Both the position numbers and the translations under genes were made by a program. Under the pieces are notes generated by a model that did no database searches, was not told where the DNA came from, and saw only the letters and a list, made by a program, of their open reading frames with translations. Below, piece by piece: positions 8,711 through 16,763 of a DNA stretch of 62,792 bases. Source of the DNA: Gemmatimonadales bacterium (GTDB taxonomy: Bacteria; Gemmatimonadota; Gemmatimonadetes; Palauibacterales; Palauibacteraceae); NCBI GenBank assembly GCA_009838765.1, contig VXQX01000096.1, positions 1 through 62,792 of the forward strand, read 5' to 3'. The stretch's first letter is position 1. Each line of letters opens with the position of its first letter.

Positions 8711-8728
8711 TGCTACCGTAGTACAGCA
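8711..8728. promoter_or_regulatory. Candidate operator of RHH-VapC pair 1
   Basis: TGCT (8711-8714) pairs with AGCA (8725-8728) around the near-palindrome CTACCGTAG (8713-8721). It lies just downstream of the predicted -10 of the antitoxin promoter. A 7-bp direct repeat GTATTAC at 8695-8701 and 8733-8739 brackets it. Confidence 0.35.
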
Positions 8729-8732
8729 TTGA

Positions 8733-8761
8733 GTATTACGCGATGTGCGATGTGCCGTCAA
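8733..8761 (-). promoter_or_regulatory. Predicted promoter of RHH-VapC pair 1
   Basis: On the minus strand TTGACG (8761-8756) and TAATAC (8738-8733) are spaced by 17 bp, about 60 nt before the antitoxin start. The -35 box is close to consensus; the -10 is weaker. Confidence 0.45.
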
Positions 8762-8820
8762 TTCCAACTCGACGCGGCGGGGGGCATCCCGAGGCCCGGA
8801 TTACCGGAAGATGACCTGGA

Positions 8821-10350
8821 CTACCAGAATATGATGTAGAGGACGGCCGCTCCCGCGATCACGCCCCCGGCCCAGAGCCCGGCGCCCGGAGCGGGCGTCA
8901 GATCCACGCCGTCCGCGGCGCGCGGCAGCCGGCGCGGGGCATCGAGCGGCCGCGCGCGCGTCACGAGGACGATGTACGCGCTGATCGCGAGGAAGGTGAT
9001 CGCCATGTGGTGGAGGAACGCGACTTCCGGCAGCAGCCACAGGAGGAGGCCGTAGACCGGGATCCCGAGCACCATCCCGCCGAAGGCGGCGGCGGGCGGC
9101 GTGCGCGGCGCGAAGATGCCGAACAGGAACGCGGCCACGATCCCCGGTGAGATGAACCCCCAGAACATCTGGATGTACTCGAACACGCTCGGCGCGCGGG
9201 CCACGACCGGCGCCCACAGGCACGCCACCACGACGAGCACCCCCGTCGTCACCCGTCCCACCACCATGAGGCGCCGCGATGACGCCTCGGGCCGCAGGTG
9301 CCGCTTGTAGAGGTCCACGCTGAAGATCGTCGCCGCCGAGTTGAGCATCGAGTCGAGCGAACTCATCACGGCCCCGAACAGCGCCGCGAACATGATCCCC
9401 GTCAGCCCGACCGGGAGGAGTTCGCGCATCATCACCGGGTAGGCCTGGTCCGGGTTCGTCACCTGATCGGCGAACAGTTCCGCCGCCATGATCCCGGGAA
9501 AGATGATGATGAAGGGGATGAACAGCTTGATGAAGCCCGCGAGGAAGAGCCCCCGCTGCCCATCCGCCAGGCTGCGCGCCGCCAGCGTGCGCTGCGTGAT
9601 GAACTGGTTCAGTCCCCAGTAGAAGATGTTGGGGATCCACAGGCCCCCGATGAAGACCGCTGGCCACGGCATCTCCGGGTGGTTCCAGGGGAGGACCGTG
9701 TGGAGCTTTCCGTCCGCCGCCTCGAGGAAGGGGGTAATGCCGCCCATGGCCCGGAACCCCAGCACGGTCACGAGCACGCCGCCGAGGAGGAGCGCCACGC
9801 CCTGGAGGAGGTCTGACCACACGACGGCCTTCAGTCCGCCGTAGATCGTGTACCCGCCCGCAAGTACGCCGATGAGCCAGATGCCAGCCGACACGTCGAG
9901 GCCGAAGATCGACTCCAGGGCGAGCGCGCCCGAGTACAGCACGGTCGCGAGGGCCACGAGCACGTACGCCGCGAGGATGAACGCCGCCATCAGCGTGCGC
10001 GTGCGCACGTCGTACCGGAACTCGAGATACTCCGGGATGGTGTAGATCCCCGCCGCGAGGAACCGGGGGAGGAAAAAGAGTCCGACGAGGACGAGGGTGA
10101 CGGCCGCCATCCACTCGTAACTCGCGATCGCGAGGCCGATGTCGTAGCCGCGCCCCGCCATCCCCACGAAATGCTCGGTGGAAATGTTCGACGCGATGAG
10201 CGAGAAGCCGATCAGCCACCACGGGAGGTTACGTCCGGCGAGGAAGTAGCCTGCCGCGTCGCGCCGCCCGCGCGAGGCGTACAGCGACACCCCCATCACG
10301 AGCAGCAGAAACCCCGCGAACGCCGCGACGTCCAGGGGCCGAAAGTTCAT
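8821..10350 (-). CDS. Sodium:solute symporter (SSS/SLC5 family)
   Basis: 509 aa from the ATG at 10350; an in-frame upstream extension is Arg-rich and ignored. About 13 hydrophobic helices run through the protein. N-terminal FLAGRNLPWWLIGFSLIASN and GLNQFITQRTLAA match SGLT/vSGLT-type LeuT-fold transporters. It would import a sugar, polyol or related solute with Na+ across the inner membrane; the substrate cannot be read from sequence. The start overlaps the stop of a VapC gene (ATGA), an odd coupling of a transporter to a toxin. Confidence 0.88.
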   Translation of the reverse strand: MNFRPLDVAAFAGFLLLVMGVSLYASRGRRDAAGYFLAGRNLPWWLIGFSLIASNISTEHFVGMAGRGYDIGLAIASYEWMAAVTLVLVGLFFLPRFLAAGIYTIPEYLEFRYDVRTRTLMAAFILAAYVLVALATVLYSGALALESIFGLDVSAGIWLIGVLAGGYTIYGGLKAVVWSDLLQGVALLLGGVLVTVLGFRAMGGITPFLEAADGKLHTVLPWNHPEMPWPAVFIGGLWIPNIFYWGLNQFITQRTLAARSLADGQRGLFLAGFIKLFIPFIIIFPGIMAAELFADQVTNPDQAYPVMMRELLPVGLTGIMFAALFGAVMSSLDSMLNSAATIFSVDLYKRHLRPEASSRRLMVVGRVTTGVLVVVACLWAPVVARAPSVFEYIQMFWGFISPGIVAAFLFGIFAPRTPPAAAFGGMVLGIPVYGLLLWLLPEVAFLHHMAITFLAISAYIVLVTRARPLDAPRRLPRAADGVDLTPAPGAGLWAGGVIAGAAVLYIIFW

Positions 10351-10760
10351 TCCTGCGGGTAGGCAAACGGGTTGACAGTGTCCACTCCAAGTCGCTCGAA
10401 GTCGCGGACGTTGCGGGTAGCCACGGTCAGTCGGTTCACGGTGGCGACGGCGCCGATCAGCGCATCCTGCAGGAGCGTATCCGATGGCCCGTGCATGATC
10501 CGCGCCCATTCACGGAAGGCGGCCGCATCCACCGGGAGCACGTCGTACGTCGCAAGGACCTGGTCGAGCCACGCTTCCAGTTCTGCGGCCTTAGCCGGGT
10601 CCCGCTCGCGGGTAGTCTCGATTCCGGCCTGAACTTCGCCGATCGTGACCGCCGAAAGGCGCAGATCGGCGGCGGGAACGTCTCGAAACCACGACAGAAC
10701 TCCACCGTGCGGCCGGGGACGCCGCAACTCCGAAACGATGTTCGTGTCGAGCAGGAACAC
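10347..10760 (-). CDS. VapC-type PIN-domain toxin (pair 2, FitB-like)
   Basis: 137 aa. PIN motifs are LLDTNIVSEL (Asp), VTIGEVQAG (Glu), LLQDALIGA (Asp) and VATRNVRDFERLGV, the pattern of FitB-like VapCs. It is a predicted Mg-dependent RNase. It lies 4 nt after the Phd-like antitoxin gene, and its stop overlaps the symporter start, so all three may share a transcript. Confidence 0.9.
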   Translation of the reverse strand: MFLLDTNIVSELRRPRPHGGVLSWFRDVPAADLRLSAVTIGEVQAGIETTRERDPAKAAELEAWLDQVLATYDVLPVDAAAFREWARIMHGPSDTLLQDALIGAVATVNRLTVATRNVRDFERLGVDTVNPFAYPQE

Positions 10761-10764
10761 ACGG

Positions 10765-11025
10765 CTACTCGAATACGGGCGTCGCTCGCTGCCGCATTTT
10801 GCGGCGCGGCGGAACGAGGTTTTCCGTCCGGGCCTCGGGCGCGAGCAGCAACTCCTTCAGATTCGGCTTGGCCATCTTCTCCAGCCGCCTCCAATGGTCG
10901 ATGGGAACCAGGACCGCGGCTTCGACGCCGCGTTTCGTGACGACTTGCGGCCCTTGCGTCAACGCCGTCTCAAGGAGCGCGCTGAAGCGCGCCTTCGCTT
11001 CCTGAACCTGCCACGCGTTGCTCAT
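10765..11025 (-). CDS. Phd/YefM-family antitoxin (pair 2)
   Basis: 86 aa from the ATG at 11025, which follows AGAGGATCG. WQVQEAKARFSALLETAL and PQVVTKRGVEAAVLVP are the Phd/YefM signature; the Arg-rich C-terminus should bind the PIN toxin. An upstream in-frame extension runs through the operator region and is rejected. It is expected to autoregulate from the adjacent palindrome. Confidence 0.9.
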   Translation of the reverse strand: MSNAWQVQEAKARFSALLETALTQGPQVVTKRGVEAAVLVPIDHWRRLEKMAKPNLKELLLAPEARTENLVPPRRKMRQRATPVFE

Positions 11026-11058
11026 TCGATCCTCTCGAGCGTCTATCTGACTAGACAT

Positions 11059-11070
11059 CAGACTAGTCTG
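11059..11070. promoter_or_regulatory. Palindromic operator of the Phd-VapC pair
   Basis: CAGACTAGTCTG is a perfect 12-bp palindrome. A second related half-site TGACTAGACA lies immediately beside it at 11048-11057. It overlaps the predicted -10 box, as expected for antitoxin repression. Confidence 0.5.
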
Positions 11071-11088
11071 AATTCGTAGCGACGGCAA
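11060..11088 (-). promoter_or_regulatory. Predicted promoter of the Phd-VapC pair
   Basis: On the minus strand TTGCCG (11088-11083) and TAGTCT (11065-11060) are spaced by 17 bp, and the -10 lies within the palindrome. Both boxes are imperfect, so the call is tentative. Confidence 0.3.
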
Positions 11089-11110
11089 GGCCCCGGCGAC
11101 ACACCTGCCC

Positions 11111-11338
11111 CTAGGAACCGTCGTGAAGAACGCGTGAGAGCGCCTGTATCGCTTCTTCGCGCCGGCTCGCGGGCACGCGGAGGACCTTCGCGGCCGCCGT
11201 CGGCCCCCAGGACACCGGCGCGAACTCGCCCTCGACCCTGAAGGGGATGTCGCCGGCCTCGAGCGCGAGCCTCGCCGCGAGGAATTCGCTCTCGTCCCAC
11301 GCCTCGAATACGCGGACCATGTCGTCGCTCCGCGTCAT
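11111..11338 (-). CDS. DUF2007-like small protein
   Basis: 75 aa from the ATG at 11338, which overlaps the OsmC stop (ATGA). The pattern VRVFEAWDESEFLAARLALEAGDIP, here split as VRVFEAW and LAARLALEAGDIPF, is typical of DUF2007 (putative signal-transducing) proteins, which are short alpha/beta folds. Function is unknown. The coupling suggests it is made together with the OsmC-family protein. Confidence 0.65.
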   Translation of the reverse strand: MTRSDDMVRVFEAWDESEFLAARLALEAGDIPFRVEGEFAPVSWGPTAAAKVLRVPASRREEAIQALSRVLHDGS

Positions 11339-11805
11339 GAAGCGGCCGGCGCCTCTTCGATGTCGGCGGTCCATGTCACCTCGATCGCGCCCTCCAGGGA
11401 GCGAGCGGTGGGGCACTTCGCGCCGTGGCTGGCGAGGGCGCGGTCGACCGTCTCCCGGGCCTCGGCGGGGATGCGGAGCCGGTAGTGGACGACGATCTCC
11501 TCGAGCGTCGGCATGCGGTCGTGGAGGCGGTGGATCCCTTCCACGTCGGCGACGATGTCTTCGGGGGCCAGGCGGATGCCGCGCACTTCCAGTGCGCCGT
11601 TGAGCGTGCCCAACATTCAGGCTCCGGTCGCGGCCACCAGGTAGTCGACCGGGAGCGGCAGGTCCTTCGCATCGATCCGGTAGTGGGACTTGATGGGACC
11701 GTGGACGCCGAAGTCGATCTCGGTCCCCTCCTCGAGGCGGGCCCGGCGATGCACACCCTCGACCTTCTCGAGACGCGCGCGGGCGATGTAGAATGGCTGG
11801 GACAC
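11335..11805 (-). CDS. OsmC-family peroxiredoxin, candidate selenoprotein (in-frame UGA = Sec63)
   Basis: GTG at 11805 follows AGGGAGAG. The frame runs to an in-frame TGA at 11619-11617 and continues without loss of register to a TGA at 11335-11337, giving 156 aa if UGA is read as Sec. Before UGA it reads VDYLVAATGA and after it MLGTLNGALEVRGI, so UGA sits where OsmC proteins carry the peroxidatic Cys. The resolving Cys is present as KCPTARSL (C131); the 68-residue spacing fits the family pair near 60/125. A 7-bp hairpin with a GG-containing loop lies 19 nt after UGA. OsmC proteins reduce organic hydroperoxides. A nonsense mutation is the main alternative. Confidence 0.75.
11581..11619 (-). 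promoter_or_regulatory. Sec UGA codon and bacterial SECIS-like hairpin
   Basis: UGA occupies 11619-11617. GCGCACT (11597-11591) and AGTGCGC (11587-11581) form a perfect 7-bp stem with the loop GGA, or a 5-nt UGGAA loop with one fewer pair. The loop starts 26 nt after UGA. Distance, stem length and Gs in the apical loop all match the known bacterial SECIS consensus recognised by SelB. Confidence 0.7.
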
Positions 11806-11932
11806 GACGCTCTCCCTGTGGTTTCGGTTCCCCTGCGCGGGGGCTCCTTTACGGGCCCGCCTTCCCTGCCGCATTTTCGGGCGGCGAGATTCGGGGCGTG
11901 ACGCGCAAACGGAACGATCAAGAGCAACGAGC

Positions 11933-13750
11933 ATGACGTCAACCCGCGACGGGAGCCGATTCACGGCTGGAGCGACGGGCCGGATCCTGGCCGTGATCCT
12001 CATGGCGGGCGGGATCGCGGCCTGCGGGCGGGGCTCGGCCGAAACAGCGGCCGCCGTCCCGCCCAGCGACCTTTCGGTGCTCAGCGACCGCTTCTGGGAC
12101 GCCTATCTCTCCTGGAACCCGCTCCAGGCGACCTACCTGGGAGAGCACCGCCTCAGCGACCGCGTTCGCGACATCTCGCCCTCGGGCCGCAGCAATCGCC
12201 GTCGCGAGGTTCGCGCGCTCATGGACGCCCTCGCGGCCATCGACCTCGCGTCGCTGCCGCCCGGGAACCGGCTGACCCACCTCGCGCTCGACCATCAGCT
12301 CTCGGCGGAAGTCGCCGAGCAGACGTGCGATCTCGAGGTGTGGGTGGTGGATCACCGCGAGGGGTTCCAGCTCGACTTCCTCAACATCGTGGGCGCCCAG
12401 CCGCTCGAGACGCCGGTCGACGGCGAGCGCATGATCCGGCGCTGGAACGCGTTCGCAGACTACATCGACGACTACATCTCGAACCTCCGCACCGGCCTCG
12501 AGACGGGGCGGGTCGCGGCGCGCGCGTCGGTGAACCGGACGATCGTGCAGCTCGACGCCCTCCTCGAACGGCCGGTGGAGGAATGGCCGATCTACGCCCC
12601 GGCGGGGACGCGGCTCGATGCGTGGCCCGAGGGGACGCGCCACGACTTCCGGGCCGGCATCCGCGAGGCCGCCTCCGAGCGCATCCAGCCGGCCTACGCG
12701 AGACTCCGGGATTTTCTGCGCGACGAACTCTATCCGCACGCGCGCACGGGCGCGGCGGTCGGACTCTCCAGCCTGCCGGGCGGCAGCGCCTGCTATGAGG
12801 CGATGATCCGCACCTTCACGACGCTCGAACTGACGCCGGCCGAGATCCACGCCCAGGGTCTGGCGGAGCTGGAGAGGGTCCAGGGCGAGCTGCGCACGCT
12901 TGGAGAGGAAGTCCTCGGCGCCTCCGACCTGAAGGAGATTCAGCAGCGGCTGCGGTCGGACCCGGAGATGTTCTTCCGCTGGCCGGGGGAGATCGTGCAG
13001 ATGGCCGAGGAGGCCTACGCGCGGGCGGCTCTGGTCATGCCCGACTGGTTCGGCACGACGCCGCGGACGGAGATGGTGATCCGTCCGATCCCGCTGTACG
13101 AGGCGCCGCAGAGCCAACTCGCCTACTACCGGGAGCCGGCGCCGGATGGATCGCGCCCCGGCACGTATTACGTGAACACGTACCGGCCGGAGATCCGGCC
13201 GCGGTACCAGGCCGATGTCCTCAGCTTCCACGAGGCGATTCCGGGGCATCACCTCCAGACGGCCATCGCCCAGGAGGTCGCCGGACTGCCCGAGTTCCGC
13301 AAGCACCTCGGCTCGGTCGCCTTCGTCGAGGGGTGGGCGCTGTACGCGGAGCGCCTGGCCGACGAAATGGGGCTCTACGTGGACGGCCTGAGCCGCATCG
13401 GCCTCATCTCCTACGATGCGTGGCGGGCCAGCCGGCTCGTCGTCGATACCGGGATCCATGCCTTCGGCTGGACGCGGGAAGAGGCGATCGACTTCGTCCG
13501 CGAGAACACGCTGCTCGCCGAGGTGAACATCGAGAACGAGGTAGACCGCTACATCACGTCGCCCGCCCAGGCGCTCACCTACAAGCTGGGGCAGCTCGAG
13601 ATCTCCCGGCTGCGCTCCAGGGCGGAGGCGACGCTCGGGGAGGCGTTCTCCATCTCGGAGTTCCACGACCGGGTGCTGGAAAACGGCGCGCTGAGCCTGC
13701 CCGCGCTCAGCGACGCGATCGATAGCTGGCTCGCGGAGACCACCGGCTGA
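11933..13750 (+). CDS. DUF885 family putative metallo-carboxypeptidase lipoprotein
   Basis: 605 aa. An N-terminal hydrophobic stretch ending GGIAACG looks like a lipoprotein signal. The DUF885 hallmark HEAIPGHHLQ starts at H433 and supplies zinc-ligand candidates, with WALYAERLADEMG downstream. DUF885 proteins are M3/M2-like all-helical metallopeptidases of uncertain substrate. It is divergent from the OsmC-like gene with 127 nt between them. An envelope location is inferred. Confidence 0.88.
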   Translation: MTSTRDGSRFTAGATGRILAVILMAGGIAACGRGSAETAAAVPPSDLSVLSDRFWDAYLSWNPLQATYLGEHRLSDRVRDISPSGRSNRRREVRALMDALAAIDLASLPPGNRLTHLALDHQLSAEVAEQTCDLEVWVVDHREGFQLDFLNIVGAQPLETPVDGERMIRRWNAFADYIDDYISNLRTGLETGRVAARASVNRTIVQLDALLERPVEEWPIYAPAGTRLDAWPEGTRHDFRAGIREAASERIQPAYARLRDFLRDELYPHARTGAAVGLSSLPGGSACYEAMIRTFTTLELTPAEIHAQGLAELERVQGELRTLGEEVLGASDLKEIQQRLRSDPEMFFRWPGEIVQMAEEAYARAALVMPDWFGTTPRTEMVIRPIPLYEAPQSQLAYYREPAPDGSRPGTYYVNTYRPEIRPRYQADVLSFHEAIPGHHLQTAIAQEVAGLPEFRKHLGSVAFVEGWALYAERLADEMGLYVDGLSRIGLISYDAWRASRLVVDTGIHAFGWTREEAIDFVRENTLLAEVNIENEVDRYITSPAQALTYKLGQLEISRLRSRAEATLGEAFSISEFHDRVLENGALSLPALSDAIDSWLAETTG

Positions 13751-13825
13751 CGGACTCCATGACAGAGGCCCGGAGCGCGGCCGCCGCTTTGAGGGGGCGT
13801 TGATCCGTTACGGCACGTTCACGTC

Positions 13826-14884
13826 ATGCGCTCTCTCGGCAGGATTCCACGGCTTCGCCCCCGCCCGGAGACGGAGCCTCGCGGCTTCGCGCTGCCAGCG
13901 GTCATGCTCACGCTGTTGCTCGTCTCGCTCATGGCGGCCGGCGGCTTCTTCATCACCTGGATCAACGGTCAGGCCGCCCGCGCCTTCGCGCGTTCGACGG
14001 AGGCTTTCTACCTGGCCGAGAGCGGGCTCGCGACGGCGCTCGCGGTCGCCGAGATGCCGAACCCGTCCGTTCCTCCCGTCACGCTGGGCGCGGGAACGGC
14101 GACGGTCTCCTTCGAACCGCTCCTCGAGTTGCGGCCCGGAGAGGCCGTGTACCGCGTCGAATCCCTGGGGCGGGTCGTCTCCGGCGGCGCAACCTTCGAG
14201 CGCTCGGTGGGACAGCTCCTCTGGGTGGCGGGACCGCCGCGCGTCCCCGGGGCGCTGGTCCTCGTGGGGAGCGTCGGCGTTCTGCCCCCGATGGGGACGA
14301 TCACGGGGCTCGATGCGTTCGGTAGCGCCTGTCCGCAGCAGCCGTCGCCCGTCGCGGGCGTCGCCATCTGGGGCGGACCACCGCCGCCGCCCGACTCGCT
14401 GCTCACGATCTCGGGATCCCCGGCGGATCGCCGGATGGCGGCGGGGGTGTCCGTCACGGCGGAAACGGGGATCCGCTGGACGGAACTGCTCGCTTCCTGG
14501 GGCCCGCGTCCCGACGCGACCGTGCCGCCCGATCCGTGGCCGACGCCGCGAGCCGATTCGTCCTACACGCGGATTGCGGGATCGAGGACGCTCGGGGCGG
14601 GCTCCAGCGGGCGCGGCGCCCTCGTCGTGGAGGGCGACCTGACGCTCGAAGACGGGTTCGCCTGGAGGGGGCTCATCCTCGTGGGCGGCACGCTGACCCT
14701 GGACGGAGATGTCTCGGTCAGCGGGGCGGTGGGGAGCGGGCTCGCGGGTAGCGCGGGAGTGGCGGCGGACTTCGGCGGACATCGCGTCGATCTGCGGTTC
14801 AGCGCGTGCGCCGTCGCAGCGGCCGCCGAGCGACTCACGGCGCCGGCAGCGGCCATCCCCGGCACTTGGTACGAAGTCTGGTAG
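13826..14884 (+). CDS. PilX-like type IV pilus minor pilin / prepilin-type protein
   Basis: 352 aa. Residues 19-23 (RGFAL) form a prepilin peptidase site with cleavage after G20. A hydrophobic helix follows (LPAVMLTLLLVSLMAAGGFF), then the AFYLAESGL motif seen in PilX-type proteins. The rest is beta-rich and Gly-rich. It would be an inner-membrane pilin-like protein processed by PilD. No other pilus gene is nearby, so it is an orphan here. It converges on the hydrolase gene with 2 nt between the stops. Confidence 0.72.
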   Translation: MRSLGRIPRLRPRPETEPRGFALPAVMLTLLLVSLMAAGGFFITWINGQAARAFARSTEAFYLAESGLATALAVAEMPNPSVPPVTLGAGTATVSFEPLLELRPGEAVYRVESLGRVVSGGATFERSVGQLLWVAGPPRVPGALVLVGSVGVLPPMGTITGLDAFGSACPQQPSPVAGVAIWGGPPPPPDSLLTISGSPADRRMAAGVSVTAETGIRWTELLASWGPRPDATVPPDPWPTPRADSSYTRIAGSRTLGAGSSGRGALVVEGDLTLEDGFAWRGLILVGGTLTLDGDVSVSGAVGSGLAGSAGVAADFGGHRVDLRFSACAVAAAAERLTAPAAAIPGTWYEVW

Positions 14885-14886
14885 GG

Positions 14887-15684
14887 CTACAGGTGGTCGC
14901 CGACGAGGTCCGGGAGGCCGTCGGGATTGTCGACGTGCAGCCAGTGGCCGCCCGCGAGTTCGTGGAGGTGGACGCGGCCGTTCAGCGCCGCCGCCCGCAA
15001 TCGCGCGCGGTCGTCCGTCGAGAGGATGTCCGACTGCGCGGCCCGTACGACGTGAATCTCCGACGGGGGGACGGGGGTCTCGATGACGTCCCAGAGATCT
15101 CGCCTGAAGTAGTCGGCAAGCAGTTCTTCGGCCGCGTCGGGATCGAGGCGCCACCGGTAGCCGGCCTCGGCGAGGACGAGGTTTGTCGCCAGCCAGTGCG
15201 CGACGGGCGAGGCAAACCCTTCGCCCTCCACGGCGGCTACGGCATCACGTCTCTTCGTGAAGGGCCCCGGGTACCGGCGAATCACGCCCAGCAGCCGGGC
15301 GGCTCCGCCGCCGGGCGAGCGGCGGGAGGGCGACGCGTCGATCACCCATGCCTGGCTCGGCGCGCCGGCCGCCGCCACCATCAGCGCCACCTTGCCGCCG
15401 AACGAGTGCCCCAGGATCGCCTCGACGGGCCTTTCGAGCGACTCCGACAGTTCGAGCACGTCGTGCACGCACGCGGCGAGGGTGTGCGGCGGCTCGAAGC
15501 TCGGGGAGTGCCCGTGCAGCCTCAGGTCCACGAGCACGACGCCCCACCCGGGACGCCGGGCCACGAGCCGGCGGGCGAATGAAGCCCAGTTGCGGCCGGT
15601 CCCGTAGATGCCGTGCAGCACGTAGAGCCAGCGCCGGGAACCCGCCTCCGCGACGGTGTACTGATGCAGGAATGGTCGAGACAC
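14887..15684 (-). CDS. Alpha/beta hydrolase (YbfF/esterase-like)
   Basis: 265 aa from a GTG at 15684. LHGIYGTGRNW is the oxyanion-hole region, GHSFGGKVAL the nucleophile elbow (catalytic Ser), and GGHWLHVDNPDGL holds the catalytic His. The architecture matches soluble YbfF-like esterases and MenH-like enzymes. The men genes lie far away, so a MenH role cannot be assigned. Its start is only 20 nt from the divergent YheT-like gene. Confidence 0.85.
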   Translation of the reverse strand: MSRPFLHQYTVAEAGSRRWLYVLHGIYGTGRNWASFARRLVARRPGWGVVLVDLRLHGHSPSFEPPHTLAACVHDVLELSESLERPVEAILGHSFGGKVALMVAAAGAPSQAWVIDASPSRRSPGGGAARLLGVIRRYPGPFTKRRDAVAAVEGEGFASPVAHWLATNLVLAEAGYRWRLDPDAAEELLADYFRRDLWDVIETPVPPSEIHVVRAAQSDILSTDDRARLRAAALNGRVHLHELAGGHWLHVDNPDGLPDLVGDHL

Positions 15685-15704
15685 GGAACGAAAGGTAATG
15701 GATC

Positions 15705-16715
15705 TTGAATGATCTGTCGGCGTTCGAGCCGACGCGGGGACTCGGGAATCCTCACGTGCAGACCGTGGTGGGACGGATCGTCCGCCGGCGCTTCGAGCCG
15801 CGATACGACCGGGTTCGGCTCGACACGGATGATGGGGATTTCGTCGATCTCGACCTGTGGAGAGGCCCGGAAGCGCCCTCGGGTCTGTGCCTCCTTCTCC
15901 ACGGGCTCGAGGGCAGCGCGCGCTCGGGCTACATGGTGACGACGAGCGAGGCGCTGGCGGCCGCCGGCATCCAGGCGGTGGCGCTCAACTTCCGTTCGTG
16001 CAGCGGAGAGCCGAACCGTCTGCCGGGCGCCTACCACTCGGGTCGAACCGACGACATCGAGCGGGCGCTGGACTGGATGGCGGCGCGTTTCCCGGGTCTC
16101 CCGCGGACCGCGATCGGGTTCTCGCTGGGCGGGAACGCCCTGTTCAACCTGCTCGGACGGGCGGGCGGCGGCCGGGGTCTCGTCGCCGCGGCCGCCGTGT
16201 CGGTCCCCTACGACCTCGAATCCAGCGCCGCCGCCCTGCAGCGCGGGATGGGACGCGTGTACGGCCGGCGTTTCCTGCGCAGCCTGCGGGAGAAAGCGCG
16301 TGAGAAGGCCGCGAGGTTCCCCGACGTGGTGGGGCCCGGAGCGGCGAGGGCACGTACGATTCGCGAGTTCGACGACCGGCTCACGGCCCCGATTCACGGC
16401 TTTCGCGACGCCGCCGATTACTACGCGCGCTGCAGTGCGAAGCGTTTCGTGGACCCCGTGGACCTTCCCATGCTCCTCGTCCACGCGCGGGATGATCCGC
16501 TCGCCCCGGGGAGATCGGTGCCCGTCGACACGATCCTGCGACGCCCGAATCTCTCTCTGGCACTGACGGAGCGGGGAGGGCATCTCGGGTTCGTCGGCCG
16601 GGGACGCGGACCGGGGCCGGCCGACGCGCGAACCGGCTGGCTGGAAGCGACCGTTTCCCGCTACATCTCGCGGGCCACGCACCGGACAACGCATCCGGAT
16701 TCCGGAGTGTTTTAA
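15705..16715 (+). CDS. YheT-like alpha/beta hydrolase (COG0429)
   Basis: 336 aa from a TTG at 15705 preceded by AAAGGTAATG; no ATG fits as well. GNPHVQTV near the N-terminus, LLHGLEGSARSGY, NFRSCSGEPN and the elbow GFSLGGNALF (Ser) are hallmarks of the YheT/ABHD1-3 family. The C-terminal GGHLGFVG holds the catalytic His. Substrate unknown, probably esters or lipids. Confidence 0.88.
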   Translation: MNDLSAFEPTRGLGNPHVQTVVGRIVRRRFEPRYDRVRLDTDDGDFVDLDLWRGPEAPSGLCLLLHGLEGSARSGYMVTTSEALAAAGIQAVALNFRSCSGEPNRLPGAYHSGRTDDIERALDWMAARFPGLPRTAIGFSLGGNALFNLLGRAGGGRGLVAAAAVSVPYDLESSAAALQRGMGRVYGRRFLRSLREKAREKAARFPDVVGPGAARARTIREFDDRLTAPIHGFRDAADYYARCSAKRFVDPVDLPMLLVHARDDPLAPGRSVPVDTILRRPNLSLALTERGGHLGFVGRGRGPGPADARTGWLEATVSRYISRATHRTTHPDSGVF

Positions 16716-16763
16716 GTGATTTGTACGACTGTTTTCGGCAGCCTTCAGGATGGGAGTCTCTTC

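Noticed and set aside
8675-8767. N-terminal extension of the RHH antitoxin
   Set aside because: It would run through the predicted promoter and operator; the ATG at 8674 has a proper ribosome-binding site.
11335-12003. OsmC region read as two separate short genes
   Set aside because: Both parts share one frame, neither half is a complete OsmC fold, and the second would begin exactly at the codon after UGA without a ribosome-binding site.
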